From positions 1 to 9,379 of the forward strand of contig URXI01000156.1 in NCBI GenBank assembly GCA_900551775.1: DNA of 9,379 nucleotides. The letters are read 5' to 3'. How positions within the stretch are numbered: position 1 is the first letter of the stretch; every line of letters starts with the position of its first letter. Below the pieces are notes generated by a model, which did not search any database, had not been told where the DNA came from, and saw nothing but the letters and a program-made list of their open reading frames with translations. The position numbers and the translations under genes were made by a program. Below are positions 1 through 6,208 of the stretch, piece after piece. Source of the stretch: an uncultured Eubacterium sp. (GTDB lineage: Bacteria; Bacillota; Clostridia; Peptostreptococcales; Anaerovoracaceae).

Positions 1-68
1 GGCCTTTTGCTTCACATCCCGGTTCGACTTTTTCGACCGTTACTTGCGCTTTTTATGATATCGGTATC
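1..68. other. Left-edge segment, no assignable gene
   Basis: These 68 bases lie downstream of the leftward glycosyltransferase-like gene. No convincing hairpin with a U-run is visible, so the end of the leftward transcript is not seen. A short direct repeat of GTCGAA is present on the minus strand. A rightward frame is open from base 1 to a TGA at 88-90, but it is only 29 codons and overlaps the end of the leftward gene, so I do not call it. Confidence 0.4.
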
Positions 69-689
69 TCAGCTCACTTCCTCAGCCTGACAACTGGGCA
101 GGAAGATCAAAGGAGCTTTTGTCTTTGCCGCTTCTGTCAAAAACGTCAGCTCATATTGATACCCTTTCCCCTCTGTTGACAATGCCATATCAAAATATTT
201 CTGCGGAATACCCCGCAGCTTGCTCGCGACGTCTTCACAGGTGATCCCCGTTGCTAGTCTGAAACGCAGGGATGCGATATGGTTTTTCAGCCGATAGGCC
301 AGCGGAACTTCCTTCCTCTTCAGATTCCTGGTGCCCAGTATGATGCTGTCAGCATTCTCCGCAAGCTGCTCGCAGACGCGAAAAACGGCTTCTGCTCCGT
401 ACCACCCGTCTTCATCTGTCGTAACGATGCCTGCCAGCTGCCCGCCTTGTTTCATCGCATAGCGCATACCTGTCTTAATCGCCATGCCTCTGCCCAGCTT
501 ATGCCTGTGATGCAGGACGCAGGCTCCCGTCTCCTCTAACATCTGAAAAATCCTCGTATAGACGATATCCTCCCCACAACCGTCATCCACAACGACTACC
601 ATCGTCTCTTTCCTCTGAACCAACTCCTGTACAAGCTTCACCAGCTTTTCGTCAGGGCAGTCAGAGGGAATAATAATCCCAATTTTCAT
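69..689 (-). CDS. GT2-type glycosyltransferase-like protein (DPM/DPG synthase-like), short form
   Basis: Encodes 206 residues resembling family 2 glycosyltransferases of the dolichol-phosphate-mannose-synthase-like group, which move a sugar from a nucleotide donor to a lipid or surface acceptor at the cytoplasmic membrane face. Seen: an N-terminal beta strand MKIGIIIP, the nucleotide-binding VVDDG at 33-37, a GRGMAIKTG segment at 67-74, an acidic DED at 92-94 where the family usually has DADG, LGTRN at 118-122, and D153 plus LRGIP at 158-162. The protein stops soon after, lacking the usual C-terminal tail and any membrane segment. An earlier in-frame ATG at 740 exists, but the start at 689 has AGGGAGG about eight bases upstream and begins exactly at the first strand of the fold. 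It follows the small membrane-protein gene by 102 bases on the same strand. Donor and acceptor are unknown, and an inactive or non-transferase role is possible. Confidence 0.75.
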   Translation of the reverse strand: MKIGIIIPSDCPDEKLVKLVQELVQRKETMVVVVDDGCGEDIVYTRIFQMLEETGACVLHHRHKLGRGMAIKTGMRYAMKQGGQLAGIVTTDEDGWYGAEAVFRVCEQLAENADSIILGTRNLKRKEVPLAYRLKNHIASLRFRLATGITCEDVASKLRGIPQKYFDMALSTEGKGYQYELTFLTEAAKTKAPLIFLPSCQAEEVS

Positions 690-791
690 AATATCTACCT
701 CCCTTTTGGCCGGCTTGCCAGCAGCCGACAGGTATACCATACACCTTTTTCTTGAACGTTATGTGGAGGCGATGTGAATGAAAATTCATTT
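690..791. other. Intergenic gap with a small hairpin upstream of the glycosyltransferase-like gene
   Basis: This 102-base gap separates two leftward genes. On the minus strand a 7-bp stem, GTCGGCT with AGCCGGC (one G-U pair) around a 7-base loop, lies in about 708-728, just before the AGGGAGG ribosome site. A perfect AT-rich dyad, AATGAA-AA-TTCATT, lies at 777-790 right after the stop of the membrane-protein gene. Neither is followed by a U-run, so neither is a convincing intrinsic terminator. I see no clear promoter in the gap. Confidence 0.35.
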
Positions 792-1001
792 CTATTTTGC
801 TAATTTTTTGTACAGGGTGATTGTCGTCGCCACGCCGGATAATCCGCCGCAGATGATGGCCGTCACCACGTTGCCCATGACGTTGCCGCCTACAGAATCC
901 GGCACGCCTTTTTCTCCGATGATCAGACCGATGACTAAGGCGGTCAGCACTGCGCTTGCGATTGCGCCGATTACAAAATTCTTAATTGCATCTTTTCCCA
1001 T
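792..1001 (-). CDS. Small two-span membrane protein, function unknown
   Basis: Encodes 69 residues that I do not recognise as a named family. Two hydrophobic stretches are clear, about residues 9-29 (FVIGAIASAVLTALVIGLI) and 43-64 (GNVVTAIICGGLSG and onward). They are joined by a polar, Gly-rich loop (EKGVPDSVGGN) and followed by a basic tail, KKLAK. The small-residue spacing (G/A/S repeats) suggests packed helices in the cytoplasmic membrane. The ATG at 1001 is preceded by GGAGG with good spacing. The gene follows the hydrolase by only 17 bases on the same strand, so the two are almost certainly co-transcribed. Context allows a role in uptake or efflux of the hydrolase substrate or product, or as a membrane partner, but the sequence does not show this. 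Confidence 0.75.
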   Translation of the reverse strand: MGKDAIKNFVIGAIASAVLTALVIGLIIGEKGVPDSVGGNVMGNVVTAIICGGLSGVATTITLYKKLAK

Positions 1002-1018
1002 TTTCTCTTCCTCCGTTT

Positions 1019-1822
1019 TTAAAAGTGATCCTTTTCTTCCTTATATAGATCCGGCAAAATCGTCGCCAGATGACCAAACTCTTTCAAATTGTGAGCAAAC
1101 AGTCCCATCGGCACTTCAACTGGAACGCGCACACCGTCGGGCACCAGCTTGACCACCTGTCCATTCACCAGCCCCCAGCCGATCCAGAATCTGCTGCGAA
1201 GCTCGATGCCGCCTTCGATCTCTCTGACCATGTGGGTCATGACCGCTGCCACACCCTGTCCTGGCACGGGTCCGTGTCCATTGGCACACATCATAGTCGC
1301 ACAGGCCTTCGTGCCGACCTTGGATTCGTCATATCCCAGTTCATGGGGATATCTGAATTCCAGAATCAAATCGTCGGGTCCCGCTCCGATATCTTCGCGG
1401 ACGATATGTACCGTACCCCAGGTTTTCTCCCTCATCGGCACCTTCGGATCCAATACTTTTTCTGGCATCTGCTGTCTCGCAAAGAAGTGGTCCTCAGGAT
1501 CCCAGATACGATATCTCATATCCTCAAGACCGTGCCATGCAAACCACCATTCGAACATTTCCGGCGTCACCCCCGGCATCTCTGTCTTGTTGGCAAGATA
1601 GGCGCTGCCGTCATCCATGACACAGTAGCCGATTTCGCATGGGAGATATCCCGGCTCAAAGAGCTTGTTTCTGTCTTCGATTTTCAGGGCAAGAGAAGGG
1701 TCAATAGGTCCCGCCTCCAGAACTGCGATCTTCTCTGCCGGAATCGGTGTGATCGGTAAATCATAATATTTGGCATAAGAGAGTTTTCGCTCTTCCGCCG
1801 TCAAAACTGGTCTCTGACTCAT
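1019..1822 (-). CDS. PhlG/phloretin-hydrolase family C-C bond hydrolase
   Basis: Encodes 267 residues of the 2,4-diacetylphloroglucinol hydrolase (PhlG) family, metal-dependent cytosolic enzymes that cleave the C-C bond between an acyl group and an aromatic ring. Phloretin hydrolase of the gut anaerobe Eubacterium ramulus belongs to the same family. Seen: the family hallmark WWFAWH at 92-97, RYRIWDPEDHF at 103-113, and the C-terminal HNLKEF at 244-249. Using PhlG residue numbers from memory (metal ligands H129, E160, H270, E274), equal spacing places the ligands at H112, E143, H244 and E248; Y104 and H197 match active-site Y121 and H214. Positions matching PhlG N132 and Y229 are A115 and F212 here, so the substrate probably differs. 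The start has AAAGGAAG eight bases upstream and lies about 30 bases after a predicted sigma-54 start site. Family assignment is firm; the substrate is not. Confidence 0.88.
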   Translation of the reverse strand: MSQRPVLTAEERKLSYAKYYDLPITPIPAEKIAVLEAGPIDPSLALKIEDRNKLFEPGYLPCEIGYCVMDDGSAYLANKTEMPGVTPEMFEWWFAWHGLEDMRYRIWDPEDHFFARQQMPEKVLDPKVPMREKTWGTVHIVREDIGAGPDDLILEFRYPHELGYDESKVGTKACATMMCANGHGPVPGQGVAAVMTHMVREIEGGIELRSRFWIGWGLVNGQVVKLVPDGVRVPVEVPMGLFAHNLKEFGHLATILPDLYKEEKDHF

Positions 1823-1862
1823 ACATATTACTTCCTTTCGTTTTCTGATGGCATATACTAAA

Positions 1863-1879
1863 GCAAGCGCCGTGCCAAA
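1863..1879 (-). promoter_or_regulatory. Sigma-54 (-24/-12) promoter of the PhlG-family gene
   Basis: Read leftward, the bases are TTGGCACG, four bases (GCGC), then TTGCT. This matches the RpoN consensus TGGCACG-N4-TTGCW at every defined position, with exactly ten bases between the invariant GG and GC. The predicted transcription start is near 1852, giving a leader of about 30 bases before the hydrolase ATG at 1822, with a ribosome site in it. The gene for a sigma-54 activator is divergent, starting 112 bases away. A 5+4+5 dyad, TCAGA-AACC-TCTGA (1882-1895), lies three bases upstream of the -24 box. Confidence 0.88.
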
Positions 1880-1928
1880 ATCAGAAACCTCTGAAATTCA
1901 ATGTTTTCAATTTTCTGCCAATGACAGG

Positions 1929-1957
1929 TTGTATATTTTTTGAACACATGTTAAAAT
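1929..1957 (+). promoter_or_regulatory. Candidate housekeeping promoter of the sigma-54 activator gene
   Basis: A -35-like TTGTAT (1929-1934) is separated by 17 bases from a -10-like TAAAAT (1952-1957), facing the regulator gene at 1991. A second possibility is TTGAAC (1940-1945), 18 bases before TAATAA (1964-1969). Both are weak to moderate matches. The dyad at 1948-1962 overlaps the -10 of the first and the spacer of the second, so a protein bound there could repress its own gene. Confidence 0.4.
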
Positions 1958-1962
1958 AACAT
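1948..1962. promoter_or_regulatory. Perfect dyad, candidate upstream activating sequence
   Basis: ATGTTA-AAA-TAACAT is a perfect 6+3+6 inverted repeat in the divergent gap. Its centre lies about 103 bases upstream of the predicted sigma-54 start site, within the usual range for enhancer sites of sigma-54 activators, and about 36 bases upstream of the activator ATG. Its twofold symmetry fits a dimeric Fis-type helix-turn-helix. Assignment to the neighbouring regulator is inference. Confidence 0.5.
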
Positions 1963-1990
1963 CTAATAAAAATTGTACAGCGAGGCTTCT

Positions 1991-3388
1991 ATGAACACGA
2001 TTCATCTGACAAAAAAAGAAATAAATACCCGCGGCGGCATCCTGGACGAACTGATGAACAAACTCTTTGACGTTTCCATCCTCATCGACGCGGACTGCAA
2101 GATCGTTCACATCAGCGAAAGTTCTTACAAAGACATGCCCAAAGGCACCAATGTCATCGGGCGCGACATCACTGTCCTCGACAACATCTCTCCTTTCCGG
2201 GAAGTCATCAGGACGGGCAGAGCCGCAACCGGCCTGCTGCTTGAAATCTACGGGCGCAAGTGCGTCTCCAATATCTTTCCCATTGAAGAGGACGGTCAGA
2301 TCATCGGCGCCATCGGCACCATTGTCTTCCGCAATCTGCAGAGAGTCAAGCGCATGTTCGCAGGCAGCGACAACACCGATCCGGGCGGTTTTGGCGAAAT
2401 CTACAACAATATCTCCCGCGTCGAAAACGGTTATACCTTTTACGATTTTATCGGAGAGGATCCTACGGTCAAAGACCTGATTGAGAAATCAAAGAAAGCC
2501 GCAGGCAGCAGCCTGCCTGTTTTGATCATCGGCGAGACCGGTACCGGTAAGGAAATCATCGCCGGCGCGATTCATAACAGCAGGTATAGTGAACGATATG
2601 CCCCCTTTGTAACCATCAACTGCACGGCCATCCCCGAAAATCTGTTGGAGTCGGAGCTCTTCGGCCACGAAAAAGGCGCCTTTACGGGAGCAGATACGGC
2701 AAAGCCCGGCAAATTCGAAGTGGCGGCGGGCGGCGACATCCTGCTGGACGAGATCGGCGACATGAATCTGTTCATGCAGTCCAAGCTGCTGCGCGTGCTG
2801 GAATCCAAAGAGTTCGAGCGGATCGGCGGCAGCAGGATCATCCCTCTGCAGGCAGGCATCATCGCTTCCACCAACAAGAACCTCTTTCTCCTCAGCGAAG
2901 AGAAAAAATTCCGTTCTGACCTCTACTACAGGCTGAATACCATAGAGCTGTTCATCTCGCCTCTGCGCAGGCGTTCAGGCGATATCCCCCTGCTGCTGGA
3001 TCACTTCTGCGACGAACTGGAAACAAAACTGAACCTGACACAAGGCGCCCGCAGGCTCCTCACTGGTTATGTCTGGCCGGGTAACGTGCGGCAGCTTCGC
3101 AATCTGACCCAGCGGCTGGCGATCTTTTATGAGGACAAGCAGATTACGGAAGAGGACATCGCCCAGGAACTGCGGGTCGGACAACGCACCTATAACGAGG
3201 CCTTCGCTTTTACAAAGGACGACGAGTCCACGCCTCTATCCGTCATCGAAAATACGGAGCGGAGTGCCATTTTGATCGCCATGCGCAATCAGAAAAACAA
3301 TATCTCCGCCGCAGCCAGAGAACTTGGACTCAGCCGCGGCACCCTGTATAACAAATTGAAAAAATATGGATTGGATCAGAAAAGTTAA
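1991..3388 (+). CDS. Sigma-54-dependent transcriptional activator (PAS - AAA+ - Fis HTH)
   Basis: Encodes 465 residues. An N-terminal PAS-like sensor domain (about 18-115) is followed by a sigma-54 interaction AAA+ domain (about 155-390): Walker A GETGTGKE at 181-188, the sigma-54-contacting GAFTGA at 229-234, Walker B GDILLDE at 248-254, the FRSDLYYRLN arginine-finger region at 307-316, and WPGNVRQLRN at 362-371. A Fis-type helix-turn-helix follows at about 437-461 (ISAAARELGLSRGTLYNKL). Such proteins bind upstream DNA, hydrolyse ATP and open RpoN promoters. There is no response-regulator receiver domain, so the input is probably a ligand or redox signal through PAS. A TTG at 1973 would add six residues; ATG at 1991 with GCGAGG just upstream is preferred. 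The divergent sigma-54 promoter makes the PhlG-family operon the obvious target. The 54-base gap to the next gene leaves read-through into the hydrogenase-maturation genes possible. Confidence 0.92.
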   Translation: MNTIHLTKKEINTRGGILDELMNKLFDVSILIDADCKIVHISESSYKDMPKGTNVIGRDITVLDNISPFREVIRTGRAATGLLLEIYGRKCVSNIFPIEEDGQIIGAIGTIVFRNLQRVKRMFAGSDNTDPGGFGEIYNNISRVENGYTFYDFIGEDPTVKDLIEKSKKAAGSSLPVLIIGETGTGKEIIAGAIHNSRYSERYAPFVTINCTAIPENLLESELFGHEKGAFTGADTAKPGKFEVAAGGDILLDEIGDMNLFMQSKLLRVLESKEFERIGGSRIIPLQAGIIASTNKNLFLLSEEKKFRSDLYYRLNTIELFISPLRRRSGDIPLLLDHFCDELETKLNLTQGARRLLTGYVWPGNVRQLRNLTQRLAIFYEDKQITEEDIAQELRVGQRTYNEAFAFTKDDESTPLSVIENTERSAILIAMRNQKNNISAAARELGLSRGTLYNKLKKYGLDQKS

Positions 3389-3411
3389 GTGTATAAATAT
3401 ACCGAAATCTA

Positions 3412-3420
3412 TGTTACAAT
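3412..3420 (+). promoter_or_regulatory. Candidate extended -10 promoter of the hydrogenase-maturation operon
   Basis: TGT followed by TACAAT (3415-3420) forms an extended -10 element (TGn-TAnAAT type). No good -35 is seen 16-18 bases upstream. Transcription would start near 3427, leaving a short leader with the AAAGGA ribosome site. This is the only candidate promoter in the 54-base gap between the regulator and the TM1266-family gene. Confidence 0.35.
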
Positions 3421-3442
3421 GTACGAGAAGAAAGGAAGGACT

Positions 3443-3688
3443 ATGGACAGCAGAGTCGCTTTAATTTCAATTATCCTCAAAGATTCTGGCTCCGTGGAGG
3501 AACTCAACGATATTCTCCATCAATACAGCCAGTATATCATCGGACGGATGGGCATTCCTTATCGTGAGAAAAATATTCACATCATCAGCGTGGCTGTGGA
3601 TGCACCTTCTGATGTGATCAACGCCCTCTCCGGCAAAATCGGCAGAATCAGCGGAATCAGCAGTAAGGTGGCCTATGCCAATGAATAG
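3443..3688 (+). CDS. TM1266-family putative iron-only hydrogenase system regulator (ACT/NikR-C-like)
   Basis: Encodes 81 residues of the small family named after Thermotoga maritima TM1266, commonly found beside hydE/hydG/hydF and annotated as a putative [FeFe]-hydrogenase system regulator with a ferredoxin-like (ACT/NikR C-terminal) fold. Seen: the beta strand VALISIIL at 4-11, helix SVEELNDILHQYSQ, the signature GRMGIPYREKN at 34-44, strand IHIISVAV, and the closing GKIGRISGISSKVAYA at 64-79. There is no DNA-binding domain, so any regulatory effect would be through protein or small-ligand binding. The frame is open back to a GTG at 3389, but the ATG at 3443 has AAAGGA six bases upstream and starts at the fold. 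Its end overlaps the hydE start by 8-14 bases, so the two are co-transcribed. Precise function is unproven in the family. Confidence 0.85.
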   Translation: MDSRVALISIILKDSGSVEELNDILHQYSQYIIGRMGIPYREKNIHIISVAVDAPSDVINALSGKIGRISGISSKVAYANE

Positions 3689-4718
3689 ACATCTGATTGA
3701 CAAACTGGCCGGCGGCGGAGAACTGACCCGTCAGGAACTGAGAACATTAATTATCGACGACAGCGCCCAAACAGCCGCCGATCTGGCGGAACGGGCAAAT
3801 GCAGTCAGAGAACAGGTTTACGGCCGCCAGGTATTCATCCGCGGCCTGATTGAATTCACCAATTACTGTAAGAACGACTGCTACTATTGCGGCATCCGCA
3901 GAAGCAATCATTTGGTCAGACGCTATCGCCTGACCGAAAGCGAGATTTTGGACTGCTGCCAGAATGGGTACGATCTGGGCTTTCGCACCTTCGTCCTGCA
4001 AGGCGGTGAAGATCCTTATTGGACGGATCACCGAATGTGCCGGTTGGTCAGCACGATTCGAAAGGGTTATCCCGACTGCGCCATCACCCTCTCCATAGGA
4101 GAGCGGAGCCGCGAGAGCTATCAAAAGCTCTTTGACGCTGGTGCAGACCGTTATTTATTGCGCCACGAGACAGCGAATCCCGATCATTACAGCAAGCTTC
4201 ATCCAGCAGAGATGGATCTTTCAAGCCGTCTTAACTGTCTGCAGAACCTACGGGACATCGGCTTTCAGACCGGCTGTGGATTCATGGTCGGCTCCCCCTA
4301 TCAGACCATCGACAACCTGGCTGAAGACCTATTGTATATTAAGCATTTCACACCCCAGATGGTCGGCATCGGGCCCTTCCTGCCGGCGGCAAATACGCCC
4401 TTCGAAGGTGAACCTGCCGGTTCCAGCGAGCTAACAATCAAGCTGCTCAGCATCGTCAGGCTGCTGCATCCGAGAGTTTTGCTCCCCGCGACCACTGCCC
4501 TGGGCACGGCAAAGAAAGATGGTCGGGAGCGGGGAATCCTTGCAGGCGCCAATGTCATCATGCCGAACCTGTCCCCTCTTGAGGTTCGGGAAAAATATCT
4601 CCTCTATAATGGCAAGATTGCCACTGGAGATGAGGCTGCAGAAAGTATCCGTCATCTGACCGCCTCCATGGAAAAAATCGGCTACGAAATAGTCACCGCA
4701 CGCGGCGATTATATATAA
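3681..4718 (+). CDS. hydE: [FeFe]-hydrogenase H-cluster radical SAM maturase HydE
   Basis: Encodes 345 residues of the radical S-adenosylmethionine enzyme HydE, which acts between HydG and HydF in building the 2Fe subcluster of [FeFe] hydrogenase; its substrate is thought to be the HydG-made Fe-cysteine-CN-CO complex. Seen: FTNYCKNDCYYC with the CX3CX2C [4Fe-4S] cysteines at 63, 67 and 70, the GGEDPYW segment at 108-114, a barrel ending in the HydE-typical IGPFLPAANTPF, and MPNLSP near the C-terminus. No cysteine occurs after the GCGFMVGSP strand, so the optional second Fe-S site of the Thermotoga enzyme is absent. Two starts compete, 3675 and 3681; AAGGTGG ends at 3671, which spaces better with 3681. 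The gene overlaps the TM1266-family gene and is followed by hydG after 59 bases. Confidence 0.95.
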   Translation: MNRHLIDKLAGGGELTRQELRTLIIDDSAQTAADLAERANAVREQVYGRQVFIRGLIEFTNYCKNDCYYCGIRRSNHLVRRYRLTESEILDCCQNGYDLGFRTFVLQGGEDPYWTDHRMCRLVSTIRKGYPDCAITLSIGERSRESYQKLFDAGADRYLLRHETANPDHYSKLHPAEMDLSSRLNCLQNLRDIGFQTGCGFMVGSPYQTIDNLAEDLLYIKHFTPQMVGIGPFLPAANTPFEGEPAGSSELTIKLLSIVRLLHPRVLLPATTALGTAKKDGRERGILAGANVIMPNLSPLEVREKYLLYNGKIATGDEAAESIRHLTASMEKIGYEIVTARGDYI

Positions 4719-4726
4719 ATCACTAA

Positions 4727-4757
4727 CGGGAAAGTTCCTCTCGCAGGACCTGACCCG
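4727..4757 (+). other. Imperfect hairpin between hydE and hydG
   Basis: In the 59-base gap, CGGG (4727-4730) pairs with CCCG (4754-4757), and inside it AGTTCCT (4733-4739) pairs with AGGACCT (4745-4751) with one mismatch around a 5-base loop. The rightward strand that follows is A-rich, not U-rich, so this is not an intrinsic terminator for the operon. It may mark an mRNA processing or stability site. The hydG ribosome site AAAGGA lies just downstream at 4762-4767. Confidence 0.35.
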
Positions 4758-4777
4758 AAAGAAAGGAAAAGAAAAAT

Positions 4778-6208
4778 ATGTACGATCCAAAATCACTAAA
4801 AGCAGAAGAATTTATCTGTCATGACGAGGTCATGGAATCCCTGGCTTACGCCGACGAAAACAAAGATAACAAAGAACTGATCAGACAGATCTTAGACAAG
4901 GCTGCCCTGCGCAAGGGAATCAGCCACAGAGAGGCTTCCGTCCTGCTCGCCTGTGAAGACGAAGAAATCACCAAGGAAATCTGCAGCCTGGCAGAACAGA
5001 TCAAGAAAGACTTTTACGGCAACCGTATCGTCATGTTCGCGCCTCTGTATCTGTCCAACTACTGTGTCAACGGCTGTGTCTACTGTCCATATCATCACCA
5101 GAACAAGCACATCGCCAGGAAAAAACTGACCCAGGAAGAAATCAGAAAAGAAGTCATCGCCCTGCAGGACATGGGTCACAAGAGACTTGCCCTGGAAGCC
5201 GGTGAAGATCCGGTCAACAATCCGATCGAATACATTTTGGAGTGTATCAAGACCGTCTACTCCATCAACCATAAAAACGGCGCCATCCGCCGTGTCAACG
5301 TCAACATCGCGGCGACCACCGTAGAAGAATACAAGATGCTCAAAGACGCAGGCATCGGTACATACATCCTGTTCCAGGAAACCTACCACAAGGAAAGCTA
5401 CGAGAAGCTCCATCCGACCGGACCAAAGCACAACTATGCATGGCATACGGAGGCCATGGACAGAGCCATGGAAGCCGGCATCGACGATGTGGGCCTGGGC
5501 GTTTTGTTCGGTCTGGAAATGTACCGCTATGAGCTGGCGGGACTTTTGATGCATGCAGAACATCTGGAGGCGGCACAGGGCGTGGGACCTCACACCATCA
5601 GCGTACCGAGAGTCAGACCTGCCGACGACATCGACCCTGACGACTTTGACGCCGGCGTCGACGGAGGCCTCACCGACGACCTCTTCGCGAAAATTATCGC
5701 CATCATCAGGATCGCCGTGCCATACACCGGCATGATCATGTCCACCAGAGAGAGCCAGGAAATGCGGGCAAAAGCGCTGCACCTTGGAATTTCCCAGATC
5801 AGCGGCGCTTCCAAGACCAGCGTCGGCGGCTATGACGAGCCGGAACCGGAAGAAGAAAATTCCGCCCAGTTCGAAACCGATGACAAGAGAACTTTAGACG
5901 AGGTGGTCAAATGGCTCATGGATATGGGCTACATTCCGAGCTTCTGCACCGCCTGCTACAGAGAAGGCAGAACAGGCGACCGTTTCATGACGCTGTGTAA
6001 GAACGGGCAGATTCAGAACTGCTGCCACCCTAACGCACTGATGACTCTGAAGGAATACCTGGTAGACTATGCAAAACCAGATACCAGGACTGTCGGCGAA
6101 GCCCTCATCGACAAGGAGCTCACCAACATCCCGAAAGAAAAAGTCCGCCAGATTGCGGAGACATACATCAAGGAGATCGAAGATGGCAAGAGAGACTTCA
6201 GATTTTAA
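4778..6208 (+). CDS. hydG: [FeFe]-hydrogenase H-cluster radical SAM maturase HydG (tyrosine lyase)
   Basis: Encodes 476 residues, the usual HydG length. HydG is a radical SAM enzyme that splits L-tyrosine into p-cresol and dehydroglycine, which becomes the CO and CN ligands delivered as an Fe-cysteine complex for the H-cluster. Seen: NYCVNGCVYCPY with the radical SAM cysteines C96, C100 and C103 (CX3CX2C), EAGEDP at 140-145, the family segment ETYHKESYEKLHP at 201-213, GPHTISVPRVRP at 270-281, and the auxiliary-cluster motif CX2CX22C at C390, C393 and C416. All ligands for both Fe-S clusters are present, so the enzyme looks functional. The ATG has AAAGGA ten bases upstream. Its last 26 bases overlap hydF, whose ribosome site lies inside hydG. 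Confidence 0.97.
   Translation: MYDPKSLKAEEFICHDEVMESLAYADENKDNKELIRQILDKAALRKGISHREASVLLACEDEEITKEICSLAEQIKKDFYGNRIVMFAPLYLSNYCVNGCVYCPYHHQNKHIARKKLTQEEIRKEVIALQDMGHKRLALEAGEDPVNNPIEYILECIKTVYSINHKNGAIRRVNVNIAATTVEEYKMLKDAGIGTYILFQETYHKESYEKLHPTGPKHNYAWHTEAMDRAMEAGIDDVGLGVLFGLEMYRYELAGLLMHAEHLEAAQGVGPHTISVPRVRPADDIDPDDFDAGVDGGLTDDLFAKIIAIIRIAVPYTGMIMSTRESQEMRAKALHLGISQISGASKTSVGGYDEPEPEEENSAQFETDDKRTLDEVVKWLMDMGYIPSFCTACYREGRTGDRFMTLCKNGQIQNCCHPNALMTLKEYLVDYAKPDTRTVGEALIDKELTNIPKEKVRQIAETYIKEIEDGKRDFRF

Noticed and set aside
69..740. Longer glycosyltransferase start at base 740
   Set aside because: The extra 17 residues precede the first strand of the fold, and the ATG at 689 has a far better ribosome site.
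777..790. AATGAA-AA-TTCATT palindrome as an attachment site or terminator
   Set aside because: It is short and AT-rich, without a U-run, a partner copy or any mobile gene nearby.
1070..1759. Long open frame on the plus strand (229 codons) opposite the hydrolase gene
   Set aside because: It lies antisense to a gene with clear family motifs, its product is rich in His/Arg/Ser with no domain pattern, and it has no ribosome site.
3389..3442. GTG start at 3389 for the TM1266-family protein
   Set aside because: The extension is not fold-like, it would begin directly after the preceding stop codon, and the ATG at 3443 has a well-spaced AAAGGA site.
4727..4757. hydE-hydG hairpin as an intrinsic terminator
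   Set aside because: The stem is imperfect and followed by an A-rich, not U-rich, tract; ending transcription there would cut the operon before hydG.
4892..5782. Long open frame on the minus strand (296 codons) opposite hydG
   Set aside because: It is fully antisense to an intact HydG; its composition (many V, D, G, H, F) is that expected from the complement of a coding frame.
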